29,646 nt of DNA from Cyclobacteriaceae bacterium (GCA_025363495.1 JANYDR010000483.1:1-29646), one strand, 5' to 3'. Positions 21,801-27,219 are shown, counted from the first letter of the stretch. Numbers and translations are program-made. The notes: generated by a model not told the origin, from the sequence alone.

Positions 21801-23379
21801 CGGTGCACCGAGTGGAACAGTAATCAAACCTGACCCAACAGGAATAAACGGAACAAATTTCTGGAGAACCTATGATGCCTCTACTGGCAAATATACTGGA
21901 AATGAAAGGTCGGCACTTTATTCTCCAAGCATGGATCTTACTGCACTTGGGACACCTATGATCTCGTTTAACAGTCTCACTCAAATGCAGGTCAGCGATG
22001 GCGTAATTCTGGAATACTCGCAGGATGGTCTGAACGTTGCGGATCCTAATAAGAGCTGGACCGTGTTGGGCCAAAGCATTGGTGAAGGAGTGTTTTGGTT
22101 TACTGACAAAGGTATCTCAGCAAAACCTGGTGCCCAGATTGGAAACGACTTTGGCTGGAGCGGTAATACTAATACAGCGTGGGTGGAATCGAGACACAAA
22201 CTGGATGACATTGCTAATACTGGAACCGGAACTTTGGCTAATAGGTTAAGTCGCGTTGTATTCAGGTTCTCCCTGGCCAGTGTGACAAAAACTCCTCAAT
22301 ATGAGGGATTTGCTATCGATAACGTTCGCATCGGCGAAAGAACAAGAACAATTCTTCTTGAAAGTTTTGCCAATACGGCAAATACCTCTAGCACAATAAC
22401 TCAAGGAGTAGCTGACGAAAAAGTTACTAACGACCTTCTCTCTTATTTTCCAGCAACCGGACCTGGAGTACCTCCACTGGGTACACAAGTGGTAAAAATT
22501 AATTACCATCTTAATTTCCCGGGAAGTGATCCGTTCAATAATGATAATCCAGCAGATCCTAGTTCGCGAGCGCTCTTCTATAATATTGTTTCAACTCCGA
22601 TTTCGATTCTTGATGGTTTCAAGGATGACCAGGACCGTCCAGTTACCACATGGGGCTCAACTTCTTATGGAACCAGGAGCTTGCAACTCGCCCAAGCCGA
22701 CATAACTGTTACACCTACAGTGGCAAATGGAAAAGTAAGTGTAAGTGTAACTGTCAAGGCCGTTTTTGACTTGCCTGCCAACACGATCCTGCAAGTGGCC
22801 ATACTGGAAGGACATATTCCGTTGTCAAGCCTGTCATCCGCTCAGAAAGCGCTGGTTAAAACTGGCGAGACGGACTTCTATTATGTGTTAAAGAAAATGT
22901 TGCCGACGGCAGCAGGTACAAGGTTCGGAACAACCTTGACCGGAGGATCCTCAAGAACATTCAGTTCCCTTGACTGGAGTCCCGATCCTTCAAAACTATA
23001 CCCGGATATTAATGACCTTGAAGTAGTTGCATTCCTGCAAAATGAAACTACTAAAGAGGTTTATCAGGTGAATTTCTCGAGTGGCCAACCTGATCCTGGT
23101 ATTGTTACAGGCGTAGAACCAATCTCTGCAGAGGATATCGAAGTCTATCCTAACCCTGCCAACCGGGAAATGAACATCCTGTTGCCAGGCAAGTTAAAAG
23201 CCGCAGCTCCGATCCAATTGATTGATCAGACAGGACGAGTAGCACTTGATGGTTCGATACCAGAAAATGCAAATTCTAAAGTGATTAATACGAGCGATTT
23301 ATCCCCGGGATTATACATCTTCCAGATAAACGTTGGCAATGGAAACTTTACGAGGAAAAAGGTGATGGTGGTGCATTAA
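9811..23379 (+). CDS. Giant multi-domain surface adhesin-like protein with T9SS type A sorting domain
   Basis: Using ATG 9811 rather than GTG 9805 gives 4522 residues. A hydrophobic signal core lies unusually far in (about 37-56, MKYVIIGVLLLVNLNLVFGQ); ATG 9919 is an alternative start giving a standard signal peptide. Next come a glycine-rich domain (~60-265), Ig-like domains with the TAP/DNTPP linker, four ~107-residue tandem repeats (588-1015), a Fn3-like stretch (~1130-1250), and five ~280-residue modules with starts near 1435, 1715, 1992, 2275 and 2605. These are followed by Big_5/Fn3-like domains (~2890-3150) and two PKD-like domains (WNFGD near 3790, WDYDGNGTFD near 3880). A jelly-roll-like part (~3956-4170), an Omp28-like region lacking cysteines (~4177-4440) and a sorting domain (VYPNPANREMNIL at 4445 to the end) complete it. 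T9SS CTDs direct export and surface anchoring. Adhesion or matrix building is inferred from the domain types. Confidence 0.9.
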   Translation: MKNKQPQRLSFKEMLMQIKKESVYSFIPVNKYSASLMKYVIIGVLLLVNLNLVFGQAAITYTTTTSWVCPPGVTTVKVECWGGGGGAGNSNNAGSTGGGGGGGGGYSKKNAFAVTAGNTYTVTVGSGGSGGPASSTTAATDGLDTWFNSAGTVIAHGGSHGVNAGAGGAGAVVGVGNVTFIGGDGFTGAANGGGGGGSSAGTASAGVNATNHSGATAPAGGGNGGAGNSSNGSGTTGSAPGGGGGGPDNKAAQTGGDGGNGQLILSYTDATAPVLSIDQNTGQADPTNGVMQFKIISSEEIDPSTFIIGDIVLTGTATGKTVSNLANSGDNITWIVTVTASTTGTVIANIPAGNVKDWAGNNNTASTIIDNTITYDITAPTAPGDPTAAAGPNINAAENAGFSIVVPGLGSTGAVVNDVVSIYQGGVLLLSHTLTGLEAASSYTFPGVVLTGADGLKSISAKVTDVAGNVGPADATPLSLNLDTTPPGISIGAPSLLAANSSATIDFLITYTGSSTVTLATGDVSFNATGGASGTIAIINPGTSTPTVRITAAMGNGTLGISIASATASDVAGNTAATAGPSTTFIVDNTPPTATAPTNTAQRLNGGTTSTSTVQSNEAGNIYFVLNGVSATSQAQINTAITTNNAFVGKGAAVAATPYTVTLAASLIDGVYDIVAVDVAGNVSAIVPGWLTVDNTPPTATAPTNTAQRLNSGTTSTSTVQVNESANIYLVKNGTAATTQAQINTAITGNNAFLGKGAAVAATPYTVTLAASLIDGVYDIVAVDVAGNVSAIVPGWLTVDNTIPVATAPTNTAQSLKAAAVSTSTIQINEAGDIYLVKNSVTVSNNFANITVAITANSAFLAKSSAVGGTPYFVTVPPSANAIDGTYDIVAVDIAGNVSNQVAGWLTIDNTIPVATAPINTAQRLKTGTVTTSNIRSNEAGTIYLVRNTVTVGNNFANITAALGTNDAFIGKSGAAAATSYTFTVPGSINDGTYDIVAVDIAGNVSNQTAGWLTVDNTPPLATNAPTAIAGPTIDGFEYTAGFTVTVTGLVTAGQAAQGDLLEIKLGGASFPTPLTRVLTAGDILADQFVFTVSCGQMGADNPVKLISAIITDVAGNLGAVSANLSLVVDTTPASNATAMNFTSVGTTSMTVNFTNGGGTSRILVINLGSPVTFVPAGNTSYPANNDFTAAVNVGGGNKVVATASGTTIINLSTDVVYYYAVYEYSNCAGHEHYLTGSPLTGNQVTAAGTLTASSTGGGTATLVSTTTTLVAANANAANFSFVVSDDNGNAAIDNAPTRISSITINRDAADQSVDWTKVIAGVVLYDGTNSINSTANAANFTINQNSIVITGITAANAALGLIPDNTGVGSTKTYQIKVWLRTDIETVSAFDIDNKRIVFNVRDIDFATTGVGTNSSQFTSGVTLSISGNNSVQVVADRYAFTSIPASGNAGVGFPLVIAATDINGNVDLDQNSQVNITAPTKPASGNIVFTFATPASGSQNLVNGRKGWTNVTASAGGNYVFQINDVDVALPNFPALPSGTINFGASSNQSSVIEDVAFLYPGTIDYKTYRHASPFTTAAAPPADAIQAAQFIILDGPDADAIGTTLTSITFSITNPGNIQAVGLYDGTNIIASQPGGATVTFSGLSLLAEDVANAGSGQNTFGLYVSFNNNVVDNQHFQFTITNVLTGNGGSTFTLANGGGAQSTTVATKNEVVVTATQLRYVQQPLVSPAFTLLGIAMAPAITVEATDVLGSRDLNDFDGQVIGLTSGGTLSTAPTAMLALGFGTFSAIKHSATATGIALTTTNGALLTNAVSSIFDIKASNASNIIANASFSYPQNIDYYTANAASIVNSATSVVAAKFDIQDGGGSADADVANTIVTSLTLDLGSNFGYIKRIELWDAAGTTPINGGTTEQTVSTQLVTFPGLSLTAPDDNTLSFTVRVSFTAAVVDKQQFTIAINAASTQALVSSTFTAPDAGSAITDASSNNNRIDVIAKKLIFTTNPNTPLLPSIDISTQPPVPVIKALDLNNLLDIDYVTNVTLASAVTLSTNTLTSVAGVYTFPANFQFTQTGVGTLTATSGSLTGTTSSATLIQSGTATTISAGAAAPATISSLVVTSGAAVSAFNFNVNDDPIGTAANNNDGLPTLLDQVIITANAANNNIADWTQVLGGAILSDGTTAHDVPGVVTFSAGVNKITFSNINATSPLLSTVPDNTTKAYKLLIYLNPAMSAAVASAIDGKQFEFEVLQSNIQLAANSTGIIALQSANSGNADKIDVAATQLRFLSPASATSASLNTNFPGVVVEAIDIYNNRDLDFTGANSTVRAFSNATGVTTSSGPAVNTTQFGVGANAGLLNFSGSFQYTSGANGDDVTLTVKAGPGPGTTCGVNGIICGTSPIISLLSSFESSGLGDPTFLVPSTLDYVNHQEAVNIQNTATSQEISRLLLVDGSRVSFPYGASLLTTNTNNDGFANTDIDGAASNLTSITLRITRPSNIRRIALYSGGVEIAGTEQDVTAIGAITSATVSYDFVFNGAPLITAADDSQTPLSVRVSYRNTAPEVTDHDAITVSVIAATVANGSLFYPNPPNGAYIGGILGGYSTPAGTINVLATKLDFTIPPVAFAGFNEPFDGGTVQARDQFSILDLDFNAPLSIASPVTTTGSFAFASGVASLAGMLYNGTGNGTMTISAGGLSSNAPTPVGGLANISIPCPHIDVIHVTTSIATGGVVTSTNLAGNSTGKVIFGVTFTAPYTITGHPLLEGFTISFSNSITAVLNNPKVFESLVTGYAGGSATDVVGSGVANALTVGTKSIQVVFKPASYRDLSNPVNANLTYFLMVDIDPTASGSTPSIQPSLIDGGYGSTTNGNIVTDVGSSVSSTTGQTYTFASIFPPILTSSYPAKGQLNVDPAQASLDLTFSVPVWSLDQQVKLCDQTAGTPCITLAATNGLYNPASSTVVNQSHLSQPVSFTIPSALIADHVYYVTIAQGSQANRTGIMDENGNVYGGISYPGTLYFKAATTTPPVLLGAATSPIAQSGDPKITFTSTTGAIITAEFNERGKAYYLIVNHLATAPSIANINGNTAYTGFIARGTFQINQTVPVSQYGIVTPVTPFVVGQTYDVYIYAENDALPTPFPTSAAYGAPTVSASTSLIVGGPGPTITSGTVPSNAAGVSLNNPSISVCDNSYQILNSPIIITEGGNTQFYTSGGSQSMNIVLPAGFQFDVSLTGSLPTYGTLQLIGTDFTPGSGTLSFLGNSILKVTFNNTGNNPVTASLDKIIISGLRVTAPSATSGQMFRLGGLAIPSIGDSQTIGTLTAFDAPVIGFTNSYYQTLANPPASVVTSIPDNANPAVLTLSPTPANGVSTLFALGDFGPSSFSGQGVNINLLTLSAVTLDVPFNITVTHTDNNGCVSNNAVQYTVYDHIKAVNITDISHTTLVNTPTNTYCADNDKFVVGQVNRPTYNRTVTGHVRYVYYDNLAPFFMLNMTADLPAGALTQIMNGPQWKAVVQSLPQVLGTHVTGAGTFTDYSFDDAVIADANFLSSNALPDPYSNFKSTITSVATGLPITFYTGGSLGFIELTGNFQSRTNSQVKVPRIQRLEIFLPAVPIVDAARPSFIDVTDPKNPPYSVSGTGPVNNPGTLVYCEAGGLINISARPAAVPGQSVGTFTIVDATSGLPIPTAGFTDNTNGSAVFDPSVTPLKNGYSDIKIIYSYQDNNSPCPSTSYQIIRITPNPVSGFDKNAVISSYTPNNTSYCVGNQINFDANSPNPVPKTTIAAAPVTAPATPANIIQSYSWNFGDINSSTNIVAGVAPSHTFGQAQTYIVSLDARSNWGCPAVTYTQNVKVGGIPVVKVKFDGISTTDPFNFSDNGSTVSANDVISSFNWDYDGNGTFDAAGATVSTSYTTPGPVTYDMKVISGIGCVNSLSLTNTAIGLSPGDNARLRTLVVLPRAVAPSGTVGYSENFDSSNGNWQVWYASTPTFPLNFPPPVSAVNTPLPSWKYGAPSGTVIKPDPTGINGTNFWRTYDASTGKYTGNERSALYSPSMDLTALGTPMISFNSLTQMQVSDGVILEYSQDGLNVADPNKSWTVLGQSIGEGVFWFTDKGISAKPGAQIGNDFGWSGNTNTAWVESRHKLDDIANTGTGTLANRLSRVVFRFSLASVTKTPQYEGFAIDNVRIGERTRTILLESFANTANTSSTITQGVADEKVTNDLLSYFPATGPGVPPLGTQVVKINYHLNFPGSDPFNNDNPADPSSRALFYNIVSTPISILDGFKDDQDRPVTTWGSTSYGTRSLQLAQADITVTPTVANGKVSVSVTVKAVFDLPANTILQVAILEGHIPLSSLSSAQKALVKTGETDFYYVLKKMLPTAAGTRFGTTLTGGSSRTFSSLDWSPDPSKLYPDINDLEVVAFLQNETTKEVYQVNFSSGQPDPGIVTGVEPISAEDIEVYPNPANREMNILLPGKLKAAAPIQLIDQTGRVALDGSIPENANSKVINTSDLSPGLYIFQINVGNGNFTRKKVMVVH
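10053..10125 (+). repeat. GGT trinucleotide tracts encoding polyglycine
   Basis: Two tracts of in-frame GGT codons lie in the glycine-rich head of the adhesin; the second (10099-10125) is eight GGT plus one GGG and encodes nine glycines. Changes by one repeat unit would keep the frame, so slippage here would alter length and not switch the gene off. Confidence 0.85.
11572..12855 (+). repeat. Four tandem ~107-residue Ig-like repeats in the adhesin
   Basis: Units begin at 11572, 11890, 12208 and 12535, with lengths 318, 318, 327 and 321 bp. Each opens with DNTxP followed by TAPxNTAQ and ends with DGxYDIVAVDxAGNVS and GWLT(V/I). Units 1 and 2 are the closest pair: 11767-11849 matches 12085-12167 without a difference by eye, while units 3 and 4 are more diverged. 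The unit is probably one beta-sandwich domain. Confidence 0.92.
13560..18470 (+). repeat. Five long (~280-residue) two-part modules in the adhesin
   Basis: A diverged protein-level repeat with two alternating halves. Half A opens with a phrase like DVAATQLRF or NVLATKLDF and reaches D.xNxxDLD; it starts near 14113, 14953, 15784, 16633 and 17623. Half B contains TSITLRITRPSNIRRIALY-type strands and a late phrase such as VVDNQHFQFTI or VVDKQQFTIAI. Spacing between A starts is 280, 277, 283 and 330 residues. I see no strong DNA identity, so these duplications are old compared with the 318 bp tandem repeats. Confidence 0.8.
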
Positions 23380-23395
23380 TGTTTAAATCAGCCAG

Positions 23396-23440
23396 AAAAG
23401 AAAAAGCCCCATTTCACGCCAGAAAGGGGCTTTTTCTTTT
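23396..23440 (+). terminator. Rho-independent terminator after the adhesin gene
   Basis: A perfect 15 bp inverted repeat (AAAAGAAAAAGCCCC at 23396-23410; GGGGCTTTTTCTTTT at 23426-23440) closes a 15-base loop. The GC-rich part followed by a T-rich run is a classic intrinsic terminator 16 bp after the stop codon. The A-run on the other side would allow it to work in both directions. Confidence 0.92.
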
Positions 23441-23519
23441 AATTCTGTTTCATTTTTATTGTTCGCTCCTTTGCTTAATTTGACACTGTTTTTATAGAAA
23501 AGCTTTACTAACCCCCTAC

Positions 23520-24341
23520 ATGGAAATCTTTCTAAAAGCTGACGCATGGCTGGCGCTACTCACGCTATGCTTTCTTGAAATAGTGCTGGGTATAGACAAT
23601 ATCATTTTCATTTCAATCGTGTCCAACAAGCTGCCTGAAGAGCTGCGGCAGCGAGCACGTAATACAGGATTAGCGCTAGCACTGGTTGTACGCATTTGCT
23701 TTCTTCTCGGTATAACATGGATCATTGGATTTACCGAGCCTCTCTTCACTGTCCCGGCCAACTGGATGATGTCGCATGATATGCCTGTTAGCGGACGCGA
23801 TCTCATTCTGGGATTTGGTGGTCTTTTTCTTATTGCCAAAAGCACGATGGAGATTAATCATGAGATGGAGGGCAGCGATGACGAAGATGATGAAGTGAGT
23901 ATTGCGAAAAAAGCTGCCATCACACTTTCTGGTACAGTTGTCCAAATTATCTTATTGGATATAATATTTTCGTTTGATTCGATTCTTACAGCCGTCGGTA
24001 TTGTGGACCGTGACAAAGTCATCATCATGATTCTGGCTGTTATCGTCTCCATTATTGTAATGATGTTTTTCAGCGGTACGATCAGTCGGTTTATTCAATT
24101 ACACCCATCAATGGAGGTCCTGGCCCTGGGCTTCCTTATACTTATTGGTTTCATGCTGTTCCTGGAAGCGCTTCATTATGTGATTCCCAAAGGTTACATC
24201 TATTTTGCTGTAGCGTTTTCGATGCTCATCGAACTCACCAATATCCGCGTGAGGAAAAAACGAAAGACAAAACCTGTTAAACTCAACAAGCCTTTCAGCG
24301 AAGAAGAGATGAAGGAGGCGATGAAGGAACTCGATAGATAA
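23520..24341 (+). CDS. TerC family integral membrane protein
   Basis: This is a 273-residue protein with about seven hydrophobic segments. The family signature is clear: FLEIVLGIDNIIFI (18-31, with Glu20, Asp26, Asn27) and the second acidic helix IIFSFDSILTAVGI (148-161). An acidic cytoplasmic linker (EGSDDEDDE, 117-125) and a basic tail follow the usual plan. TerC-type proteins are inner-membrane proteins. Known members have been linked to tellurite resistance and to metal (manganese) efflux, sometimes supporting secreted proteins; I cannot tell the substrate here. It starts at ATG 23520, 79 bp after the adhesin terminator, so it should have its own promoter. The acidic residues in the membrane helices are intact, so it is likely functional. 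Confidence 0.93.
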   Translation: MEIFLKADAWLALLTLCFLEIVLGIDNIIFISIVSNKLPEELRQRARNTGLALALVVRICFLLGITWIIGFTEPLFTVPANWMMSHDMPVSGRDLILGFGGLFLIAKSTMEINHEMEGSDDEDDEVSIAKKAAITLSGTVVQIILLDIIFSFDSILTAVGIVDRDKVIIMILAVIVSIIVMMFFSGTISRFIQLHPSMEVLALGFLILIGFMLFLEALHYVIPKGYIYFAVAFSMLIELTNIRVRKKRKTKPVKLNKPFSEEEMKEAMKELDR

Positions 24342-24414
24342 TTCGGTGATTCGTTAATGCCTAATTCGGTAATGATCAGGCAAACGCATCGCCGATATTA
24401 TCGAATCACCGAAT
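24341..24414. repeat. Intergenic inverted repeat A (TCGGTGAT family) after the TerC gene
   Basis: ATTCGGTGATTCG (24341-24353) is matched exactly by CGAATCACCGAAT (24402-24414), with a 48-base middle that contains another TTCGGTAATGATC piece. It begins on the last base of the TerC stop codon. No T-run follows, so it is not a typical terminator, though the stem could protect the 3' end of the TerC mRNA. It shares the TCGGT(A/G)AT word with the repeat on the far side of the next gene. Confidence 0.75.
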
Positions 24415-24438
24415 AGATTAAATATCCCAATTAAAATT

Positions 24439-24969
24439 ATGACAACGATAGATCCCCGATATCCTATTGGAAAATTTGAGCCAAAAGAAAGCTATACACC
24501 GGAAGACATTAAGGTTAATATAAATCGCATCGCTTCCCTGCCAGATAAGCTAAAGAATGCAGTTACACTGTTGAATGATTTACAACTGGATACTCCTTAT
24601 CGTGATGGAGGATGGACTGTACGTCAGGTTGTTCATCATATGGCCGACAGTCACATGAACGCCTACATCCGCTTTAAATGGACACTGACAGAAAACTCTC
24701 CGGTCATTAAAGCCTATGACGAAAAAGGATGGGCCGTGACCCCAGAAACTAAAGGCCCCCCTTCCCTATCTCTTGAATTGGTTACTGCGCTGCATGCGAA
24801 ATGGGTAACTCTATTAAAAGCTCTCACTCCCGAAGATTTACGCAAGGAGTTTACTCATCCCGAAACCAAAAAACAGGTTGCCCTTGATCGTCTCATTGCT
24901 ACCTATGCCTGGCATGGTGAGCATCATTTGGCGCATATTGTGTCTTTGAAAGAAAAGAGGGGGTGGTAA
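24439..24969 (+). CDS. DinB/YfiT-like metal-dependent (bacillithiol-type) transferase
   Basis: This is a 176-residue protein of the DinB four-helix-bundle superfamily. The opening PRYPIGKFEP and the body GGWTVRQVVHHMADSH (57-72) are the YfiT/BstA pattern, and the C-terminal YAWHGEHHLAHI (156-167) supplies further His. The metal ligands are likely His67 or His66, His159 and His163, as in the family. Relatives transfer bacillithiol or act as metal-dependent hydrolases. Bacillithiol use in Bacteroidota is plausible, but the thiol is not shown by the sequence. Cytoplasmic, with no signal peptide. It stands alone between two inverted repeats and has no clear promoter motif in its 97 bp upstream spacer. 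Confidence 0.88.
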   Translation: MTTIDPRYPIGKFEPKESYTPEDIKVNINRIASLPDKLKNAVTLLNDLQLDTPYRDGGWTVRQVVHHMADSHMNAYIRFKWTLTENSPVIKAYDEKGWAVTPETKGPPSLSLELVTALHAKWVTLLKALTPEDLRKEFTHPETKKQVALDRLIATYAWHGEHHLAHIVSLKEKRGW

Positions 24970-25075
24970 ATCGGTAATCTGTGATCAGTTATCGGTGATC
25001 AGTAGTGCCAGTTAAAAGATAAATTTGTCACCCAACAGCGAGCTACCGATTACTGATCACAGCTTACTGATTACC
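24968..25075. repeat. Intergenic inverted repeat B (TCGGTAAT family) before the YheT-like gene
   Basis: CTGTGATCAGTTATCGGT (24979-24996) and ACCGATTACTGATCACAG (25045-25062) pair over 18 bp with one mismatch. Outer GGTAAT/ATTACC pieces extend the structure with a bulge. The left arm begins on the stop codon of the DinB gene. The right side is translated in a spurious 32-residue extension of the next ORF. It is related in wording to repeat A. Confidence 0.78.
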
Positions 25076-25089
25076 ACTTTAGCACCGCC

Positions 25090-25097
25090 TATATTTG
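25090..25097 (+). promoter_or_regulatory. TAnnTTTG -7-like element for the YheT-SRAP pair
   Basis: TATATTTG matches the Bacteroidota -7 consensus TAnnTTTG exactly and ends 23 bp before ATG 25121. No clear -33 TTTG is seen at the usual spacing, since part of that place is taken by inverted repeat B. It supports the downstream start choice. Confidence 0.4.
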
Positions 25098-25120
25098 TGG
25101 AAAGTAATTTCCAAAGTGTA

Positions 25121-26047
25121 ATGTCTTTCTATAAGGCCCCAACTGTACTCTTCAATCGACATGTAGAAACGATCTATCCGTCGCTTTTAAGGAAGGTGAA
25201 ACTAAAAGCACCTGAACGCGAAAGAATTACAACTCCGGATGATGATTTCCTTGACCTTGATTGGTACCGCAATGGACCGAAACAATGTGTCATTATCAGC
25301 CACGGACTTGAGGGAAATTCCACAAGATCATATGTAACGGGCATGGCCAAAGCATTTCTGTCAGCGGGGATAGATGCCGTAGCCTGGAACTACCGGGGAT
25401 GCAGTGGTGAAATGAACCGACAGCGTAGATTCTATCATAGTGGCGCGACTGATGATCTGGGAACTGTCGTGAATCATGTCGCGGAAGAATACAGCGACAT
25501 ATTCCTGATTGGCTTCAGCCTTGGAGGAAACATCACTCTTAAATACCTGGGAGAGCCTAACGTCAATTCCAATATTCGAAAGGCAGTAGTCTTTTCTGTT
25601 CCGATCGATCTCTACAAAAGTTGTCTGGAAATCTCGAAGCCTCACAACTGGATTTATTCCGAACGCTTTCTTAGAAGTCTGAAAAAAAAAGTAAGAGATA
25701 AAGCTGCTTTGCGAAACGACATTGATACCGATATGTTAAACAAGGTCAAAAACCTTAAAGAGTTTGACGACCAATTCACGGGACCTATCCATGGATTCAA
25801 GGATGCCATGGACTATTACACTAAATGCAGTGCCATTCATTTCATTAAAAACATCCAAATCCCAACCCTTCTTGTAAGCGCATTGAACGATCCATTTCTC
25901 AGCCACGAATGCTATCCCATAGAGACAAATTCTTACCTTATTACTGAATTCCCCGAGCGAGGCGGGCACGTTGGTTTTACCTTGTTCGATCAGAATGGTT
26001 TATATTGGTCTGAGATAAAGGCTTTATCTTTTATTGAAAAGCATTAA
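25121..26047 (+). CDS. YheT-like alpha/beta hydrolase
   Basis: I place the start at ATG 25121 (308 residues). The ORF runs back to TTG 25025, but those 32 codons read through an intergenic repeat and a promoter-like element. The protein opens HVETIYPSLLRKV, typical of the YheT/embryogenesis-associated EMB8 family. It then has the HGLEGNS oxyanion loop (61-67), the nucleophile elbow GFSLGG with Ser133, Asp in SALNDPF and His in RGGHVGFT. All three catalytic residues are present, so it should be an active esterase or hydrolase. Its natural substrate is unknown. Cytoplasmic. The stop lies 2 bp before the SRAP start, so the two are almost certainly co-translated. Confidence 0.92.
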   Translation: MSFYKAPTVLFNRHVETIYPSLLRKVKLKAPERERITTPDDDFLDLDWYRNGPKQCVIISHGLEGNSTRSYVTGMAKAFLSAGIDAVAWNYRGCSGEMNRQRRFYHSGATDDLGTVVNHVAEEYSDIFLIGFSLGGNITLKYLGEPNVNSNIRKAVVFSVPIDLYKSCLEISKPHNWIYSERFLRSLKKKVRDKAALRNDIDTDMLNKVKNLKEFDDQFTGPIHGFKDAMDYYTKCSAIHFIKNIQIPTLLVSALNDPFLSHECYPIETNSYLITEFPERGGHVGFTLFDQNGLYWSEIKALSFIEKH

Positions 26048-26049
26048 AT

Positions 26050-26742
26050 ATGTTTATCCGGTATTCCCTGACATCCCACGCCAATGAGGTAGCAAAGCGC
26101 TTCTCCGTTGATGTTCCGGAGGGATACCAGCCCCAATACAATGCGGCGCCTACCCATTTGCTTCCGGTTATTACGCAGGACAGTCCACAAGGGATCTCGT
26201 TTTTTTACTGGGGAGCACCTCCACTGTGGGCCAATAAAAAACCGCTTGGAGAGAAAATTATCAACACCCGAATAGAACTGATTCAGGAGAAGTCTGTATT
26301 ACAAAAAAAGCTTCGGGAGAAACGATGCATTATTCCCGCTGACGGATTTTACGAATGGAAAAGAGCCGGCAAGCGTACCAACATTCCATACCGCTTTACT
26401 TTAAGAGACAAGGATCAATTTTCCCTTGCAGGCTTGTGGGAAGAATATGACGACGAACAGGGAGACATGTTTCATACTTTCACATTGATCACCACTGAAG
26501 CAAATTCCTCTGTCATTCCTATAACGGACCGAATGCCGGTCATTCTAAGTCCATCACTGGAAAATGTATGGCTGCGATCTACCGATGAGCAGGAGCTTCT
26601 TTCTATTCTAAAATCCCCAGCACCTGCCCTGGACTTTTATTCTGTTTCGCCCCTGGTTAATTCTCCTGAGCGGAATGATCGGTTGGTTATCCTGCCAGCA
26701 CCTCCGGCGGATCAGTTTGGGAACCTTACGCTTTTTGATTGA
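26050..26742 (+). CDS. SRAP family protein (YedK/HMCES-like) lacking the catalytic Cys2
   Basis: This is a 230-residue protein with family marks throughout: NAAPT (31-35), INTRIE (71-76), RCIIPADGFYEWK (92-104), NSSVIPITDRMPVIL (152-166) and SPLVNSP (200-206). SRAP proteins cross-link to abasic sites in single-stranded DNA through the amine and thiol of Cys2, exposed after Met removal. Here the start reads MFIRYSLTS instead of MCGRYSLTS, so Cys2 is Phe and Gly3 is Ile. The conserved His of the IHDRMPV motif is also changed, to Thr159. Asn72, Arg74 and Glu102 are kept. The start is secure, because an in-frame TGA at 26035-26037 leaves no room for another. It probably binds DNA without forming the usual cross-link, or is decaying. 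It is co-transcribed with the hydrolase. Confidence 0.9.
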   Translation: MFIRYSLTSHANEVAKRFSVDVPEGYQPQYNAAPTHLLPVITQDSPQGISFFYWGAPPLWANKKPLGEKIINTRIELIQEKSVLQKKLREKRCIIPADGFYEWKRAGKRTNIPYRFTLRDKDQFSLAGLWEEYDDEQGDMFHTFTLITTEANSSVIPITDRMPVILSPSLENVWLRSTDEQELLSILKSPAPALDFYSVSPLVNSPERNDRLVILPAPPADQFGNLTLFD

Positions 26743-26766
26743 TGTTTTATTGATTGTGCGAAATAT

Positions 26767-26971
26767 TACAAAGGGTTTACGAGGAGTGGTGGCCGCGTCC
26801 CCAATGCTTCGGGAGGGTGGTGTAATGGCACTGTGGGGGAAAGCCTTTTTCCGCCTTGACTTTTTTGGTTCTTTTTGTATCGAAGACAAAAAGAACAAAA
26901 AAAAATAATCTGATGAATTCAAAGGCTCCGATAAACTAAACTCGATTGATATGTTGAGTTAGAAATATAGT
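26767..26971. repeat. ~200 bp intergenic direct repeat, copy 1
   Basis: Copy 1 of a direct repeat that runs from TACAAAGGGTTTACGAGGAG to GAAATATAGT. It carries a stem-loop (26868-26878 with 26886-26896, seven-base loop) flanked by T6 on the left and an A-run on the right. This could lengthen the stem after one mismatch. Neither strand ends the stem with a T-run, so it is not a standard terminator. A short inner part (about 26795-26816) differs from copy 2. Confidence 0.85.
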
Positions 26972-27077
26972 TTTACCTAAATTGGGTGTGAGAATTCCAT
27001 GTGACATTTTTTTGCCACAGATTGCTCAGATGCACACAGATCATTGCCGATAATTCGTTTGCTGGTCAAGAAAATAA

Positions 27078-27108
27078 CACAGAAAGGCAGCTACGCTGCC
27101 TGTCTGTG
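27078..27108. repeat. Stem-loop between the two long repeats
   Basis: AGGCAGC (27085-27091) pairs with GCTGCCT (27095-27101) over a three-base loop. The outer CACAG/CTGTG (27078-27082, 27104-27108) adds five pairs after a two-by-two internal loop. No T-run follows. Role unknown. Confidence 0.65.
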
Positions 27109-27219
27109 AAATCCGATAGTTGTCCTTCGATTGAGCTGCGTTTCTTTCAATTGAATTTCAGGTAACAGTTGGAACGATCTTCGAAAAACTGAAATCTATC
27201 ACGCTCATAGCAATGGAAA

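Noticed and set aside
23459..23490. Bacteroidota promoter for the TerC gene
   Set aside because: TTAATTTG at 23475 is one base off the -7 consensus and no -33 element lies at a proper distance.
25025..25120. 32-residue N-terminal extension of the YheT-like hydrolase
   Set aside because: It translates an inverted repeat and a promoter-like element, starts at TTG, and does not resemble the family; ATG 25121 fits the family start.
26867..26905. Rho-independent terminator for the SRAP gene
   Set aside because: The hairpin is followed by an A-run on the plus strand, and on the minus strand no T-run follows either.
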